NCBI RefSeq assembly: GCF_016583785.1
Contig: NZ_NRRU01000001.1
Coordinates: 1-64,000 of the forward strand
Length of the DNA: 64,000 bases
Direction of reading: 5' to 3'
Origin: Rubrivivax gelatinosus
Lineage (GTDB): Bacteria; Pseudomonadota; Gammaproteobacteria; Burkholderiales; Burkholderiaceae_C
Made by a program: the position numbers and the translations under genes. The notes under the pieces are model-generated. The model had not been told where the DNA came from and searched no databases. It was given only the letters and a program-made list of their open reading frames with translations. Positions 51,190 to 64,000 of the stretch are shown piece after piece. Position 1 is the stretch's first letter, and each line of letters starts with the position of its first letter.

Positions 51190-52665
51190 GTGATCACTGA
51201 ACTCGAATTCAAGAGCCTTGCCGAGCAGGGCTACAACCGCATTCCGCTCATCGCCGAGGCCTTCGCCGACCTCGAGACGCCGCTGTCGCTGTACCTGAAG
51301 CTGGCCGGCGGCCAGCGCAACAGCTTCCTGCTCGAATCGGTCGTCGGCGGCGAACGTTTCGGCCGCTACTCCTTCATCGGCCTGCCCGCGCACACGCTGC
51401 TGCGAGCCACGGGCGGGCTGACCGAGGTCGTGCACGACGGCGCCGTGGTCGAGACGCACGAAGGCAATGCGCTCGACTTCATCGAGGCCTACCAGAAACG
51501 CTTCAAGGTGGCGCTGCCGCCGGGGCTGCCTCGGTTCTGCGGCGGGCTGGCGGGTTATTTCGGCTACGACGCGGTGCGCTACATCGAGCCGCGGCTGGCC
51601 AGGACCGAGAAGCCCGGCGGCCTGGACACGCCCGACATCCTGCTGCTGCAGACCGAGGAAGTCGCCGTCATCGACAACCTGTCGGGCCGGCTGTACCTGA
51701 TCGTCTGGGCCGACCCGGGATCGCCCGAGGCCTTCTTCCGCGGCAAGAAGCGTCTCGCCGAGCTGACCGACCGGCTGCGTTATTCGGTCACCGCGCCGCA
51801 GGTGCGGCGTGGCCCGAGCTACGCCGTCGAGCGCGAGACGACGCAGCAGCAGCTGGAAGACGCAGTGCGGCGCTGCAAGGAATACATTGCCGCCGGCGAC
51901 TGCATGCAGGTCGTCATCGGCCAGCGGCTGAAGAAACGCTACACCGAGAGCCCGCTGTCGCTGTACCGCGCGCTGCGCTCGCTGAACCCGTCGCCCTACA
52001 TGTATTACTACGACATGGGCGACTTCCAGATCGTCGGCGCCAGCCCCGAGATCCTGGTGCGCCAGGAGAGCACGCCCGAAGGCCGCAAGGTGACGATCCG
52101 CCCGCTGGCCGGCACGCGCCCGCGCGGCGCGACGCCCGAGCGCGACGCGGCGCTGGCCGCCGAGCTGAAGGCCGACCCGAAGGAACGCGCCGAGCACCTG
52201 ATGCTGATCGACCTGGCGCGCAACGACATCGGCCGCATCGCCAAGACCGGCACGGTCAAGGTGACCGAGGCCTTCGAGGTCGAGCGCTACTCGCACGTGA
52301 TGCACATCGTCAGCAACGTCGAGGGCCTGCTGGAGGACGGCGCCACCAGCCTGGACGTGTTCCGCGCCAGCTTCCCGGCCGGCACGCTGAGCGGCGCGCC
52401 CAAGATCCGGGCGATGGAGATCATCGACGAGCTCGAACCCGTCAAGCGCGGCATCTACGGCGGCGCCTGCGGCTACCTCAGTTTCGCCGGCGACATGGAC
52501 CTGGCGATCGCGATCCGCACCGGCATCGTCCAGCACAACACGCTGTACGTGCAGGCCGCGGCCGGCGTCGTCGCCGACTCGGTGCCCGAGCTCGAGTGGA
52601 AGGAGACCGAGGCCAAGGCCCGGGCGCTCATCCGCGCGGCGGAACTCGTGGAAGAGGGGTTCTGA
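51190..52665 (+). CDS. trpE: Anthranilate synthase component I
   Basis: A 491-residue chorismate-binding enzyme making anthranilate with glutamine-derived ammonia from TrpG. Key parts are the N-terminal [18 protein letters not shown] feedback region, [30 protein letters not shown] and [20 protein letters not shown]. The start is a GTG at 51190 (ITELEFKSL). It is preceded by a leader ORF and attenuator and followed 2 bp later by trpG. Confidence 0.95.
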   Translation: MITELEFKSLAEQGYNRIPLIAEAFADLETPLSLYLKLAGGQRNSFLLESVVGGERFGRYSFIGLPAHTLLRATGGLTEVVHDGAVVETHEGNALDFIEAYQKRFKVALPPGLPRFCGGLAGYFGYDAVRYIEPRLARTEKPGGLDTPDILLLQTEEVAVIDNLSGRLYLIVWADPGSPEAFFRGKKRLAELTDRLRYSVTAPQVRRGPSYAVERETTQQQLEDAVRRCKEYIAAGDCMQVVIGQRLKKRYTESPLSLYRALRSLNPSPYMYYYDMGDFQIVGASPEILVRQESTPEGRKVTIRPLAGTRPRGATPERDAALAAELKADPKERAEHLMLIDLARNDIGRIAKTGTVKVTEAFEVERYSHVMHIVSNVEGLLEDGATSLDVFRASFPAGTLSGAPKIRAMEIIDELEPVKRGIYGGACGYLSFAGDMDLAIAIRTGIVQHNTLYVQAAAGVVADSVPELEWKETEAKARALIRAAELVEEGF

Positions 52666-52667
52666 TC

Positions 52668-53258
52668 ATGCTGCTGATGATCGACAACTACGACAGCTTC
52701 ACCTTCAACCTGGTGCAGTACTTCGGCGAGCTGGGCGAGGACGTGCGCGTGCTGCGCAACGACGAGATCGACGTCGCCGGCATCGCCGCGCTCAAGCCCG
52801 ACCGGCTGGTGCTGTCGCCGGGGCCGTGTTCGCCGGCCGAGGCCGGGGTCTGCGTCGAGGCCATCCGCCACTTCACCGGCAAGCTGCCGCTGCTGGGCGT
52901 GTGTCTGGGCCACCAGGCCATCGGCGCGGCGCTCGGCGGGCGCGTCGTCCGCGCCCAGGTGCAGATGCACGGCAAGGCGAGTGAGATCAGGACCGACGGC
53001 CGCGGCGTCTACGCCGGCCTGCCGGAACGGTTCACGGTGATCCGCTACCACTCGCTGGCGATCGAGCGCGAGACGCTGCCGGCGGAGCTGGAGATCACGT
53101 CGACGACGGCCGACGGCGAGATCATGGGCGTGCGCCACCGCGGCCTGGCCGGCACGGCCACGCCGCTGGAAGGGGTGCAGTTCCACCCCGAGTCCATCCT
53201 CAGCGAACACGGCCACGCGATGCTGAAGAACTTCCTGACCATGGGCGCGGCGCGCTGA
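52668..53258 (+). CDS. trpG: Anthranilate synthase component II (glutamine amidotransferase)
   Basis: A 196-residue class I amidotransferase that supplies ammonia to Trp[19 protein letters not shown] at the N-terminus, nucleophile Cys in [12 protein letters not shown] (near 79), and His/Glu in [16 protein letters not shown] at 52668, directly after the trpE stop. A second role in p-aminobenzoate synthesis is known for some TrpG proteins but not shown here. Confidence 0.95.
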   Translation: MLLMIDNYDSFTFNLVQYFGELGEDVRVLRNDEIDVAGIAALKPDRLVLSPGPCSPAEAGVCVEAIRHFTGKLPLLGVCLGHQAIGAALGGRVVRAQVQMHGKASEIRTDGRGVYAGLPERFTVIRYHSLAIERETLPAELEITSTTADGEIMGVRHRGLAGTATPLEGVQFHPESILSEHGHAMLKNFLTMGAAR

Positions 53259-53275
53259 AGCCGAAGGGGAACACG

Positions 53276-54310
53276 ATGGCGATCACGAATACCGAGGCGC
53301 TGACGCGCGTCATCGAGCACCGCGAGATCTTCCACGACGAGATGCTCGAGCTGATGCGCCGCATCATGAACGGCGAGATGTCGCCGGTGATGATCGCGGC
53401 CTTCGCGATCGGGTTGCGCGTCAAGAAGGAGAGCATCGGCGAGATCGCGGCCGCGGCCCAGGTGATGCGCGAGTTCGCGACGCCTGTGCCGGTGGCCGAC
53501 CGCAGCGGCCTGGTCGACATCGTCGGCACCGGCGGCGACGGCTCGCACACCTTCAACATCTCGACCGCGGCGACCTTCGTCGCCGCCGCGGCCGGTGCAC
53601 GCGTGGCCAAACACGGCGGCCGCAGCGTCTCGTCGACCTCGGGTTCGGCCGACGTGATGGAGGCGCTGGGCGCCTACATCGGCCTGACGCCGGAGCAGGT
53701 CGCCGCCTGCCTGGAAGAAACCGGCATCGGCTTCATGTTCGCGCCCAACCATCACGCGGCGATGAAACACGCCGCGCCGGTGCGGCGCGAGCTCGGCGTG
53801 CGCACGATCTTCAACATCCTGGGCCCGCTGACGAATCCGGCCGGCGCGCCCAACCAGCTGCTGGGCGTGTTCCACCCCGACCTGGTCGGCATCCAGGTGC
53901 GGGTGCTGCAGCGCCTGGGCAGCGAACACGCGCTCGTCGTCTACGGCACCTGCGGCATGGACGAGATCTCGCTGTCGGGCGAAACCATGGTCGGCGAGCT
54001 GAAGGACGGCGAGGTGCGCGAGTACGTGGTGCACCCGAGCGACTTCGGCCTGCCCGTCTACGACGTGCGCGTGCTGCGTGTGGCCAACCGCGACGAGTCG
54101 CTGGCCTGCATCCGCCGCGTGCTCGCCAACGAAGACGGGCCGATGCGCGACATCGTGCTGCTCAACGCCGGCGGTGCGCTCTACTGCGCCGGCGTCGCGG
54201 CTTCGATCGCCGACGGCGTGCGCCGGGCGCGCGAAGCGGTGGCTTCGGGTGCGGCGGCGGCCAAGCTCGAGCAGTACGTCGCCGTCAGCAACCGTTTCCG
54301 CCCCGCCTGA
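53276..54310 (+). CDS. trpD: Anthranilate phosphoribosyltransferase
   Basis: A 344-residue enzyme joining anthranilate to PRPP. The PRPP site is [18 protein letters not shown], with [38 protein letters not shown] and [20 protein letters not shown] downstream, all family hallmarks. Spacing of 17 bp from trpG and 2 bp to trpC; one operon. Confidence 0.95.
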   Translation: MAITNTEALTRVIEHREIFHDEMLELMRRIMNGEMSPVMIAAFAIGLRVKKESIGEIAAAAQVMREFATPVPVADRSGLVDIVGTGGDGSHTFNISTAATFVAAAAGARVAKHGGRSVSSTSGSADVMEALGAYIGLTPEQVAACLEETGIGFMFAPNHHAAMKHAAPVRRELGVRTIFNILGPLTNPAGAPNQLLGVFHPDLVGIQVRVLQRLGSEHALVVYGTCGMDEISLSGETMVGELKDGEVREYVVHPSDFGLPVYDVRVLRVANRDESLACIRRVLANEDGPMRDIVLLNAGGALYCAGVAASIADGVRRAREAVASGAAAAKLEQYVAVSNRFRPA

Positions 54311-54312
54311 AC

Positions 54313-55101
54313 ATGGACGACATCCTGCAGCGCATCGTGGCCGTCAAACACGAGGAGATCGCCGCCGGCCGGCGCGAGCGCAGCCTGCAGAGCTGGCGCG
54401 ACGAGGCCGAGGCGCGGCGCGACACGCGTGGTTTCGAGGCCGGGCTGCGCCAGCGCATCGCCGCCGGCCACGCCGGCGTCATCGCCGAGGTCAAGAAGGC
54501 GAGCCCGAGCAAAGGCGTGCTGCGCGAACACTTCGTGCCGGCCGAGATCGCCGCGTCCTACGAGCGCCACGGTGCCGCTGCCTTGAGCGTGCTGACCGAC
54601 CAGCGCTTCTTCCAGGGTTCGGTCGCCGCGCTGCAGGCCGCTCGCGCCGCCTGCGCGCTGCCGGTGCTGCGCAAGGACTTCATCGTCGACGAATACCAGG
54701 TGTTCGAAGCGCGTGCGATCGGCGCCGACGCCATCCTGCTGATCGCCGCCTGCCTGGACGATGTGCAGATGCACGACCTGGAGGCCTGCGCGCACGCGCT
54801 CGGCCTGGACGTGCTGGTCGAGGTGCACGACGGCGCCGAGCTGGAACGTGCGCTCGGCCTGAAGACGCCGCTGCTGGGCATCAACAACCGCAACCTGCGG
54901 ACTTTCGAGGTCACGCTGGAGACGACGCTGGGTCTGTTGGCGCAGGTGCCGGCCGAGCGGCTGCTGGTCACCGAGTCCGGCATCCTGGGCCCGGCCGACG
55001 TGCAGCGCATGCGCGCCGCCGGCGTGCACGCCTTCCTCGTCGGCGAGGCCTTCATGCGCGCGAGCGACCCCGGCGCGGCGCTGGCCGGCCTGTTCGCATG
55101 A
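54313..55101 (+). CDS. trpC: Indole-3-glycerol phosphate synthase
   Basis: A 262-residue TIM-barrel enzyme closing the indole ring. Signatures are [67 protein letters not shown] and [17 protein letters not shown], with catalytic Glu and Lys in place. The stop overlaps the start of the uracil-DNA glycosylase gene (ATGA). trpF, trpB and trpA are not in the window. Confidence 0.95.
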   Translation: MDDILQRIVAVKHEEIAAGRRERSLQSWRDEAEARRDTRGFEAGLRQRIAAGHAGVIAEVKKASPSKGVLREHFVPAEIAASYERHGAAALSVLTDQRFFQGSVAALQAARAACALPVLRKDFIVDEYQVFEARAIGADAILLIAACLDDVQMHDLEACAHALGLDVLVEVHDGAELERALGLKTPLLGINNRNLRTFEVTLETTLGLLAQVPAERLLVTESGILGPADVQRMRAAGVHAFLVGEAFMRASDPGAALAGLFA

Positions 55102-55778
55102 CGGCCGACGAACTGCCGGCAGCGTTCGCGACGCTGCCGCCGGCCTGGCGCGCGGTGTTGCCGGGCTGGACACCGGCGGCCGAGGCGGCCGTCGTCGACC
55201 GTGTGCGCGCCGTCTCGGCCACACGCGAGATCGGCCCGCCGGACCCGTTCCGCGCGCTGCGGCTGGTGGCGCCCGACGCCGTGCGGGTCGTGCTGCTGGG
55301 TCAGGATCCCTATCCGCGGCCGGGCCACGCCGACGGGCTGGCCTTCTCCGCCGGCCATGGAAAGCCCCACTCGCTGCGTCGGGTTTTTGACGTGCTGGCG
55401 GCGGACCGGCCTGACTGGCAGCGGCCCGAGCGCTGGGCGCTGGACGGCTGGGCGGCGCAGGGCGCGCTGCTGCTGAACCCGGTGCTGACGGTTGAAATCG
55501 GCAGCGCCGGCAGCCATCTGGCATGTGGTTGGCAGGCGCTCACATCCGAAATCGTCTCGGTTTTGTGCCAACGTGAGCAGGCGCCGGCATTCCTGTTGTG
55601 GGGAAAACCGGCGAATGCCTTCTTCGATGCGGCCTGTCCGGCGGGCTGCCGGCCGCCTGTCTGGCGTACGCGCCACCCGTCGCACGACTTCCGGCGCGAG
55701 TTCATGGCTGACGGCAGTCACTTCGCCGCGACGGCTGATCGCATCGATTGGTGGCGCGGGGCTGGTATTTCCTGCTGA
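55098..55778 (+). CDS. ung: Uracil-DNA glycosylase (family 1)
   Basis: A 226-residue enzyme that excises uracil from DNA. The water-activating loop is [21 protein letters not shown] (family 1 usually has GQDPYH, so the last His is Pro here). [10 protein letters not shown] and the minor-groove HPS motif (RTRHPSHDF) are also present. The Pro for His and the unusual HPSHDF in place of HPSPLS mark a divergent member. Translationally coupled to trpC by an ATGA overlap, a placement also seen in related genera. Confidence 0.87.
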   Translation: MTADELPAAFATLPPAWRAVLPGWTPAAEAAVVDRVRAVSATREIGPPDPFRALRLVAPDAVRVVLLGQDPYPRPGHADGLAFSAGHGKPHSLRRVFDVLAADRPDWQRPERWALDGWAAQGALLLNPVLTVEIGSAGSHLACGWQALTSEIVSVLCQREQAPAFLLWGKPANAFFDAACPAGCRPPVWRTRHPSHDFRREFMADGSHFAATADRIDWWRGAGISC

Positions 55779-55784
55779 CCGTGC

Positions 55785-55790
55785 TACACT
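55785..55790 (+). promoter_or_regulatory. Candidate -10 box for the tRNA-tuf transcript
   Basis: TACACT lies 13 bp upstream of tRNA-Tyr, the right distance for transcription start a few bases before the mature 5' end. No good -35 hexamer is seen. Confidence 0.4.
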
Positions 55791-55802
55791 CTCTGGCTCT
55801 CC

Positions 55803-55888
55803 GGAGGGGTGCCCGAGTGGCTAAAGGGGGCAGACTGTAAATCTGTTGGCTTACGCCTACGCTGGTTCGAATCCAGCCTCCTCCACCA
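55803..55888 (+). tRNA. tRNA-Tyr (GTA)
   Basis: An 86-nt type II tRNA with a long variable arm and encoded CCA. The acceptor arm GGAGGGG pairs with CTCCTCC (one G-U). The anticodon loop contains GTA (CAGACTGTAAATCTG) and the T-loop is GGTTCGAATCC. First in the tRNA-tuf block. Confidence 0.97.
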
Positions 55889-55915
55889 GAGAGACTTTGC
55901 TAGACGGTTGTGCCC

Positions 55916-55989
55916 GCGGGAGTAGTTCAATGGCAGAACCTTAGCCTTCCAAGCTAATGACGCGGGTTCGATTCCCGTCTCCCGCTCCA
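55916..55989 (+). tRNA. tRNA-Gly (TCC)
   Basis: A 74-nt tRNA with encoded CCA. Acceptor GCGGGAG/CTCCCGC is perfect, the anticodon loop CTTCCAA gives TCC, and the T-loop is GGTTCGATTCC. It follows tRNA-Tyr by 27 bp. Confidence 0.97.
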
Positions 55990-56088
55990 GGAAGGTTTCG
56001 AAGGTTCTCGTCGTCGAATCCCGCGCCGTCGTTACGGGTCTGCCGGCCCATCTGCCAGGCAGCGCCGGTCGTCAGACCCGTACCGATT

Positions 56089-56163
<75 letters not shown>

Positions 56164-56219
56164 CGATTCGCTAGTAATCGACTCGACACGATCGAGTTTC
56201 TCAGCCAGGAGCACCTGAC

Positions 56220-57410
<1,191 letters not shown>

Positions 57411-57428
57411 TCTGTCAAGGTCAACCGC

Positions 57429-57504
57429 AGGGGCATAGCTCAACTGGCAGAGCGTCGGTCTCCAAAACCGAAGGTCGGGGGTTCGATCCCCTCTGCCCCT
57501 GCCA
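57429..57504 (+). tRNA. tRNA-Trp (CCA)
   Basis: A 76-nt tRNA with encoded CCA. Acceptor AGGGGCA pairs with TGCCCCT, the anticodon loop CTCCAAA gives CCA, and the T-loop is GGTTCGATCCC. It sits between tuf and secE. Confidence 0.97.
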
Positions 57505-57531
57505 CCCGATCACTCGGGTGCCCAAGACACC

Positions 57532-57564
57532 AGCCCGCGGGCGCTGAAAAGCCCGGCGGGCTTT
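57532..57564 (+). terminator. Terminator after tRNA-Trp
   Basis: AGCCCGC (57532-57538) pairs with GCGGGCT (57556-57562). An inner GGGC/GCCC stem and an AAAA-containing loop lie between, and TTT follows from the end of the stem. It separates the tuf-tRNA transcript from secE-nusG, 33 bp before the secE ATG. Confidence 0.75.
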
Positions 57565-57596
57565 GCTGCTGATGGCGGCAACGTAACCTGTAGCCC

Positions 57597-57983
57597 ATGT
57601 CCACCCAACCCCAAGTCGAAACCGTCTCCACGGGCGCCGACAAGGCCAAGCTGGCCGTCGCAGCCGTTCTGCTCGTGGCCGGTATCGTCGTGTTCTACGT
57701 GCTCGGGCAGCGTGAGCTGTGGCAGCGTGTCGTTGCCCTGCTGGTGCTGCTCGCCGGCGCGGTGGGCGTCTTCTTCACCGCCGAAACCGGCCGCCAGCTG
57801 ATCGCCTTCGGCCGCGAGTCGACCAAGGAAGTGAAGAAGGTGGTCTGGCCGACCCGCAAGGAAGCCGGCCAGATGACGCTGTACGTGTTCGCCTTCGTGT
57901 TCGCGATGGCGCTCTTCATGTTCCTGACCGACAAGACGCTCGAGTGGGTGTTGTACGACCTGATCCTGGGCTGGAAGCGCTGA
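57597..57983 (+). CDS. secE: Preprotein translocase subunit SecE
   Basis: A 128-residue SecE with three helices ([35 protein letters not shown], and C-terminal [18 protein letters not shown]). The conserved amphipathic segment is [20 protein letters not shown]. It stabilises SecY in the translocon. nusG follows after 11 bp as expected. Confidence 0.97.
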   Translation: MSTQPQVETVSTGADKAKLAVAAVLLVAGIVVFYVLGQRELWQRVVALLVLLAGAVGVFFTAETGRQLIAFGRESTKEVKKVVWPTRKEAGQMTLYVFAFVFAMALFMFLTDKTLEWVLYDLILGWKR

Positions 57984-57994
57984 GGGCGAACACG

Positions 57995-58579
57995 ATGACG
58001 GAACAACCGCAAGCCACCCCGACCCCCGAGGCCACCGCGCCCGCCAGCACCAAGCGCTGGTACGTCGTGCATGCCTACTCGGGCATGGAAAAAGCCGTCG
58101 AACGCAACCTGCGCGAGCGTATCGACCGCGCCGGCATGCAGGACAAGTTCGGCCGCATCCTGGTGCCGACCGAAGAGGTCGTCGAGCTCAAGAACGGCAA
58201 GAAGGCCGTGACCGAGCGCCGTTTCTTCCCGGGCTACGTGCTCGTCGAGATGGACATGGCCGACGACACCTGGCACCTGGTCAAGCACACCAGCAAGGTC
58301 ACCGGCTTCGTCGGCGGCGCGCGCAACCGCCCGGCGCCGATCTCCGAAGCCGAGGTGATGAAGATCGTCAACCAGATGCAGGAAGGCGTCGACAAGCCCC
58401 GGCCCAAGGTCGAGTGGACGGTCGGCGAGATGGTCCGCGTCAAGGAAGGCCCGTTCACCGACTTCAACGGCGCCGTCGAAGAAGTCAACTACGAGAAGAG
58501 CAAGGTCAAGGTCTCGGTCACGATCTTCGGTCGTGCCACTGGCGTCGAACTCGACTTCTCGCAGGTGGAGAAGGTCTGA
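57995..58579 (+). CDS. nusG: Transcription termination/antitermination protein NusG
   Basis: A 194-residue NusG: NGN domain ([48 protein letters not shown]) and KOW domain ([20 protein letters not shown]). It contacts RNA polymerase and Rho or S10. An N-terminal Pro/Thr-rich arm of about 18 residues is typical of the group. A strong terminator follows. Confidence 0.97.
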   Translation: MTEQPQATPTPEATAPASTKRWYVVHAYSGMEKAVERNLRERIDRAGMQDKFGRILVPTEEVVELKNGKKAVTERRFFPGYVLVEMDMADDTWHLVKHTSKVTGFVGGARNRPAPISEAEVMKIVNQMQEGVDKPRPKVEWTVGEMVRVKEGPFTDFNGAVEEVNYEKSKVKVSVTIFGRATGVELDFSQVEKV

Positions 58580-58615
58580 CGCCCGCCGGCCGCCGCGCCG
58601 GCGTCGCGAAGAACC

Positions 58616-58648
58616 AGGGCGCCCGCCTGCAACCCCGGGCGCCCTTTG
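58616..58648 (+). terminator. Terminator between nusG and rplK
   Basis: AGGGCGCCCG (58616-58625) and CGGGCGCCCT (58636-58645) form a perfect 10-bp stem with a 10-nt loop, followed by TT and G. It separates the secE-nusG unit from the ribosomal protein genes. Confidence 0.85.
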
Positions 58649-58712
58649 CAACGACAGGGTCTGCATGACGAGGAGCTGGTGTCCCCAGCGCTAGAACTCG
58701 GTAGGAGCCATC

Positions 58713-59144
58713 ATGGCAAAGAAAATCGTCGGCTTCATCAAGCTGCAAGTCCCGGCCGGCAAGGCCAACCCCTCGCCCCCGATCGGCCCGGCGCTCGGTC
58801 AGCGCGGCCTGAACATCATGGAGTTCTGCAAGGCGTTCAACGCCCAGACGCAGAGCTACGAGCCGGGCCTGAAGCTGCCGGTCGTGATCACGGCCTACGC
58901 CGACAAGTCCTTCACCTTCATCCTGAAGTCGCCCCCGGCGACCGTGCTGCTGAAGAAGGCCGCCAAGATCGAGAAGGGTTCCGGCCGTGCCCACCTGGAG
59001 AAGGTCGGCAAGGTCACGCGCGAGCAGCTCGAAGAAATCGCCAAGACCAAGATGAAGGACCTCACCGCCGCCGACATGGACGCCGCGGTGAAGACCATCG
59101 CCGGTTCCGCCCGCTCGATGGGCCTCATTGTTGAAGGGGTCTGA
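58713..59144 (+). CDS. rplK: 50S ribosomal protein L11
   Basis: A 143-residue L11, normal length. Features are [20 protein letters not shown], the Pro-rich N-terminal [14 protein letters not shown] and the C-terminal RNA-binding [20 protein letters not shown]. It binds 23S rRNA at the GTPase centre. TAGGAG site before the ATG at 58713; rplA follows after 4 bp. Confidence 0.98.
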   Translation: MAKKIVGFIKLQVPAGKANPSPPIGPALGQRGLNIMEFCKAFNAQTQSYEPGLKLPVVITAYADKSFTFILKSPPATVLLKKAAKIEKGSGRAHLEKVGKVTREQLEEIAKTKMKDLTAADMDAAVKTIAGSARSMGLIVEGV

Positions 59145-59148
59145 CGCC

Positions 59149-59850
59149 ATGGCCAAGCTCACCAAGAAAGCCAAGGCCCTGAAGGGCAAGGCCGACAGCA
59201 CCAAGCTGTACCCGCTGGCCGACGCGCTCGCGCTCGTTAAGGAAGCCGCCACCGCCAAGTTCGACGAGTCGATCGACGTCGCCGTGCAACTGGGTGTCGA
59301 CGCCAAGAAGTCCGACCAGGTCGTGCGCGGCGCGGTCGTGATGCCCGCGGGCACTGGCAAGACCAAGCGTGTCGCCGTCTTCGCCCAGGGCGCCAAGGCC
59401 GAGGAAGCCAAGGCCGCCGGTGCCGACATCGTCGGCATGGACGACCTGGCTGCCGAGATCAAGGCCGGCAACCTGAACTTCGACGTCGTGATCGCCTCGC
59501 CGGACACGATGCGCGTCGTCGGTACGCTGGGCCAGATCCTCGGCCCGCGCGGTCTGATGCCGAACCCGAAGGTCGGCACCGTGACCCCGGACGTCGCCCA
59601 GGCCGTGCGCAACGCCAAGGCCGGCCAAGTCCAGTTCCGCGTCGACAAGGGCGGCATCATCCACGCGACGATCGGCCGCCGTTCGTTCGAGTCGGATCGC
59701 CTGACCGACAACCTGCGCGCGCTGATCGAGGCCCTGAACAAGTCCAAGCCGGCTTCGAGCAAGGGCGTGTACCTGCGCAAGATCGCCGTGTCCTCGACGA
59801 TGGGCATCGGCGTTCGTGTCGACACCCAGTCGATCGCCGCGCAGGCCTGA
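59149..59850 (+). CDS. rplA: 50S ribosomal protein L1
   Basis: A 233-residue L1 with [40 protein letters not shown] and [14 protein letters not shown]. It binds the L1 stalk and, in E. coli, represses its own L11-L1 mRNA. ATG at 59149 lies 4 bp after rplK, so the two are coupled. A terminator-like hairpin follows. Confidence 0.98.
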   Translation: MAKLTKKAKALKGKADSTKLYPLADALALVKEAATAKFDESIDVAVQLGVDAKKSDQVVRGAVVMPAGTGKTKRVAVFAQGAKAEEAKAAGADIVGMDDLAAEIKAGNLNFDVVIASPDTMRVVGTLGQILGPRGLMPNPKVGTVTPDVAQAVRNAKAGQVQFRVDKGGIIHATIGRRSFESDRLTDNLRALIEALNKSKPASSKGVYLRKIAVSSTMGIGVRVDTQSIAAQA

Positions 59851-59861
59851 ACCTGATACGG

Positions 59862-59893
59862 GGCCGCACGCTTCAGTCTGGCGTGCGGCCTTT
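59862..59893 (+). terminator. Terminator-like hairpin after rplA
   Basis: GGCCGCACGC (59862-59871) and GCGTGCGGCC (59881-59890) form a perfect 10-bp stem with a 9-nt loop, then TTT. It separates rplKA from rplJL, either fully or as a partial attenuator. Confidence 0.82.
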
Positions 59894-60134
59894 CGAATTG
59901 GTGGGCTGTCCGGCCGCGAGGTCGGGCAGGTCATCCAAGACCGCTGGCGGAGCTTTCGGGCTCCTTAATCTGCCGGGCACCCTTCGCGGGGTTCCTGGTG
60001 GCCAGCGCAGATGGCGGTCCCGCTGCTGAAGGTTTTCCCGGGAGTTGTTGCCGGGGTTTCCCGAAACAGAAGGTCGCTGATTCCAGGCGTGCCGTGGTCG
60101 CGAGACCCGGCACATGATGTGTGAGGAACAGACC
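59894..60134 (+). ncRNA. Probable L10 leader (autogenous control region of rplJL)
   Basis: A 241-bp untranslated region between the rplA terminator and rplJ, in the place where L10-L7/L12 binds its own mRNA in many bacteria. Several short stems are visible (GGAGC/GCTCC near 59949-59964 is clear). I assign it by position and length; the specific L10 binding fold was not verified. Confidence 0.5.
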
Positions 60135-60653
60135 TTGAGTCTCAATCGCAACGAGAAGGCAGCCGTCGTCGACGGCGTGTCGGCGCAAGCCGCACGCTCG
60201 CAGACGCTCGCGCTGGCCGAGTATCGCGGCCTCACCGTGGCTCACCTCGACAAGCTGCGCCGCCAGGCGCGCGACAACGGCGTTTATCTTCACGTGCTGA
60301 AGAACACGCTGGCCCGTCGCGCCGTCGCCGGCACGCCCTTCGAAGTGGCCTCGGACGCGATGGTCGGTCCGCTGATCTACGGCTTTTCCGAGGATGCCGT
60401 CGCCGCCGCGAAAGTCGTCTCCGACTTCGCCAAGGGCAACGACAAGCTCGTCGTCAAGGGTGGTGCCTACGCAGGCAAGCTGCTCGACGCCAACGGCATC
60501 AAGGCGCTCGCCTCGATCCCGAGCCGCGAAGTGCTGATCGCCCAGGTGGCGGGTCTGCTGAAGTCGCCGATCCAGCGCATGGCCGGCGTGATCGCCGCCG
60601 TCGCCGAGCAAAAGGGCGGCGCCGAAGCGCCTGCCGAAGCTCCGGCGGCCTGA
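60135..60653 (+). CDS. rplJ: 50S ribosomal protein L10
   Basis: A 172-residue L10 starting at the TTG at 60135 ([20 protein letters not shown]), with GAGGAA just upstream. In-frame ATGs at 60114 and 60117 would place the ribosome-binding site inside the coding region and add an odd N-terminus, so the TTG is preferred. The C-terminal helix for L7/L12 is present, ending in an Ala/Pro/Glu tail. It anchors the stalk. Confidence 0.95.
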   Translation: MSLNRNEKAAVVDGVSAQAARSQTLALAEYRGLTVAHLDKLRRQARDNGVYLHVLKNTLARRAVAGTPFEVASDAMVGPLIYGFSEDAVAAAKVVSDFAKGNDKLVVKGGAYAGKLLDANGIKALASIPSREVLIAQVAGLLKSPIQRMAGVIAAVAEQKGGAEAPAEAPAA

Positions 60654-60697
60654 CGCATCCGATTCATTGAACTTTTACTGATTTCGAGGAACCTGAA

Positions 60698-61072
60698 ATG
60701 GCATTCGACAAAGACGCTTTCCTGGCTGCGATGGACAGCATGACCGTGATGGAACTCAATGACCTGGTCAAGGCCATCGAGGAGAAGTTCGGCGTGTCCG
60801 CCGCTGCGATGGCCGCCCCGGCCGCCGGTGGCGCCGCCGCCGCCGCCCCGGTCGAAGAAAAGACCGAATTCAACGTCATGCTGCTGGAAGCCGGCGCGAA
60901 CAAGGTCTCGGTCATCAAGGCCGTGCGCGAACTGACGGGCCTGGGCCTGAAGGAAGCCAAGGACCTGGTCGACGGCGCTCCGAAGGCTGTCAAGGAAGGC
61001 ATTGCCAAGGCCGACGCCGAAGCCGCCCTCAAGAAGCTGGTCGACGCCGGCGCCAAGGCCGAAGTCAAGTAA
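60698..61072 (+). CDS. rplL: 50S ribosomal protein L7/L12
   Basis: A 124-residue stalk protein: N-terminal dimerisation part ([20 protein letters not shown]), Ala-rich hinge, and the factor-binding domain ([40 protein letters not shown]). GAGGAA site before the ATG at 60698. Followed by a long untranslated gap before rpoB. Confidence 0.98.
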   Translation: MAFDKDAFLAAMDSMTVMELNDLVKAIEEKFGVSAAAMAAPAAGGAAAAAPVEEKTEFNVMLLEAGANKVSVIKAVRELTGLGLKEAKDLVDGAPKAVKEGIAKADAEAALKKLVDAGAKAEVK

Positions 61073-61437
61073 TTCGGCAGGAAGGACGACGGGGTTTTCG
61101 CACCGCCGTTCTTCAGGGTCTTCCGGGCCTCGAGCCCGGGAGCACCTGCAAACGTCGCATGATGCGGGGTTTGCAAGTGTTCTCTGATCCGACTGCAGGG
61201 AACGGGTTTGGTCGGACTCCGGTGCAACGCCGGGGTTGTCCGCCAGCGGCAGGTAGTGGCCTGCCACCAAGCCTCGGACACGACGCCGTCGCCGATTCGC
61301 CGCCCCGCCCGGGGCCGCTACCGGCGTAGCAGCCGAGGCCTCGCAACGCCTCGGCCCCGGCGCCGACGATCCGGGCAGCCAGTCGCCGACGAAATGCTGC
61401 CCAAGGCCAGGGCGGCGTTGTCGACACGGAGAGTTCA
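61073..61437 (+). promoter_or_regulatory. rplL-rpoB intergenic region with two strong hairpins
   Basis: A 365-bp gap without a gene. A hairpin near 61079-61112 (GAAGGACGACGG pairing with CCGCCGTTCTTC) lies just after rplL. A second stem at 61147-61175 has TGCAAAC/GTTTGCA plus CGCAT/ATGCG. In E. coli a partial terminator and RNase III site sit at this point and lower rpoB relative to rplL; the same role is likely. The rest is GC-rich with nothing else I can name. A GGAGAG site precedes the rpoB ATG. Confidence 0.6.

Positions 61438-64000
<2,563 letters not shown>

Overview
The window is very GC-rich chromosomal DNA of a betaproteobacterium, most likely a Burkholderiales of the Rubrivivax/Leptothrix/Ideonella kind. 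This rests on the order tRNA-Tyr, tRNA-Gly, tRNA-Thr, tuf, tRNA-Trp, secE, nusG, rplKAJL, rpoB, on a trpEGDC block preceded by gph, on the apaG/rpe pair, and on family-typical proteins (PF10136 'site-specific recombinase', a fused indolepyruvate ferredoxin oxidoreductase). Placement is by gene content and recall; no search was run.

Layout. 1-4.9 kb, minus strand: a TRAP transporter (dctP, dctQ, partial dctM) with a terminator-like hairpin between dctP and dctQ, then two YceI proteins and a cytochrome b561. 5.0-10.1 kb: a Nudix hydrolase and a 1192-residue indolepyruvate oxidoreductase, divergent from an Lrp/AsnC regulator. 10.2-17.1 kb: two tandem membrane GGDEF proteins (one apparently active, one degenerate but with its I-site kept), an EamA-type exporter, mltA, a tiny membrane protein, a cation/proton antiporter whose ribosome-binding site lies in a long hairpin, and a YbdK-type ligase.

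17.4-35.7 kb holds a complete aryl-polyene (APE) pigment cluster of 22 tightly packed plus-strand genes. It has two ACPs, a starter-activating ligase fused to a dehydratase, an aromatic ammonia-lyase, two ketosynthases plus a chain-length factor, a ketoreductase, a second dehydratase, a thioesterase, acyl- and glycosyltransferases, LolA- and MMPL-type export proteins, lipoproteins, a methyltransferase and a dedicated phosphopantetheinyl transferase. Most neighbouring reading frames overlap by a few bases, so the block is probably translated as a coupled unit. The product would be an aryl polyenoic chain attached to an outer-membrane lipid.

35.8-38.8 kb: recombinase-like membrane protein, apaG and rpe. 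38.9-41.8 kb: a lower-GC islet of four orphan minus-strand genes (DUF6265, nitrilase-like, zinc-ribbon, GNAT) with an attC-like motif. It is bracketed by two inverted copies of a structured palindromic element: an identical 45-bp core inside stems whose sequences differ but which remain self-complementary. This is the least familiar structure in the window. 41.8-47.2 kb: an iclR-livGFJHM branched-chain amino-acid-type ABC operon. 47.4-49.6 kb: an Lrp regulator divergent from a saccharopine/lysine-dehydrogenase-type gene with a perfect inverted repeat between them, then an orphan lipoprotein. 49.6-55.8 kb: gph, a chalcone-isomerase-like protein, and trpEGDC-ung preceded by a 23-codon leader ORF with two Trp codons and mutually exclusive hairpins (trp attenuator). 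55.8-64 kb: the tRNA-tuf-secE-nusG-ribosomal protein-rpoB block with terminators, an L10-leader region and a partial rpoB running off the end.
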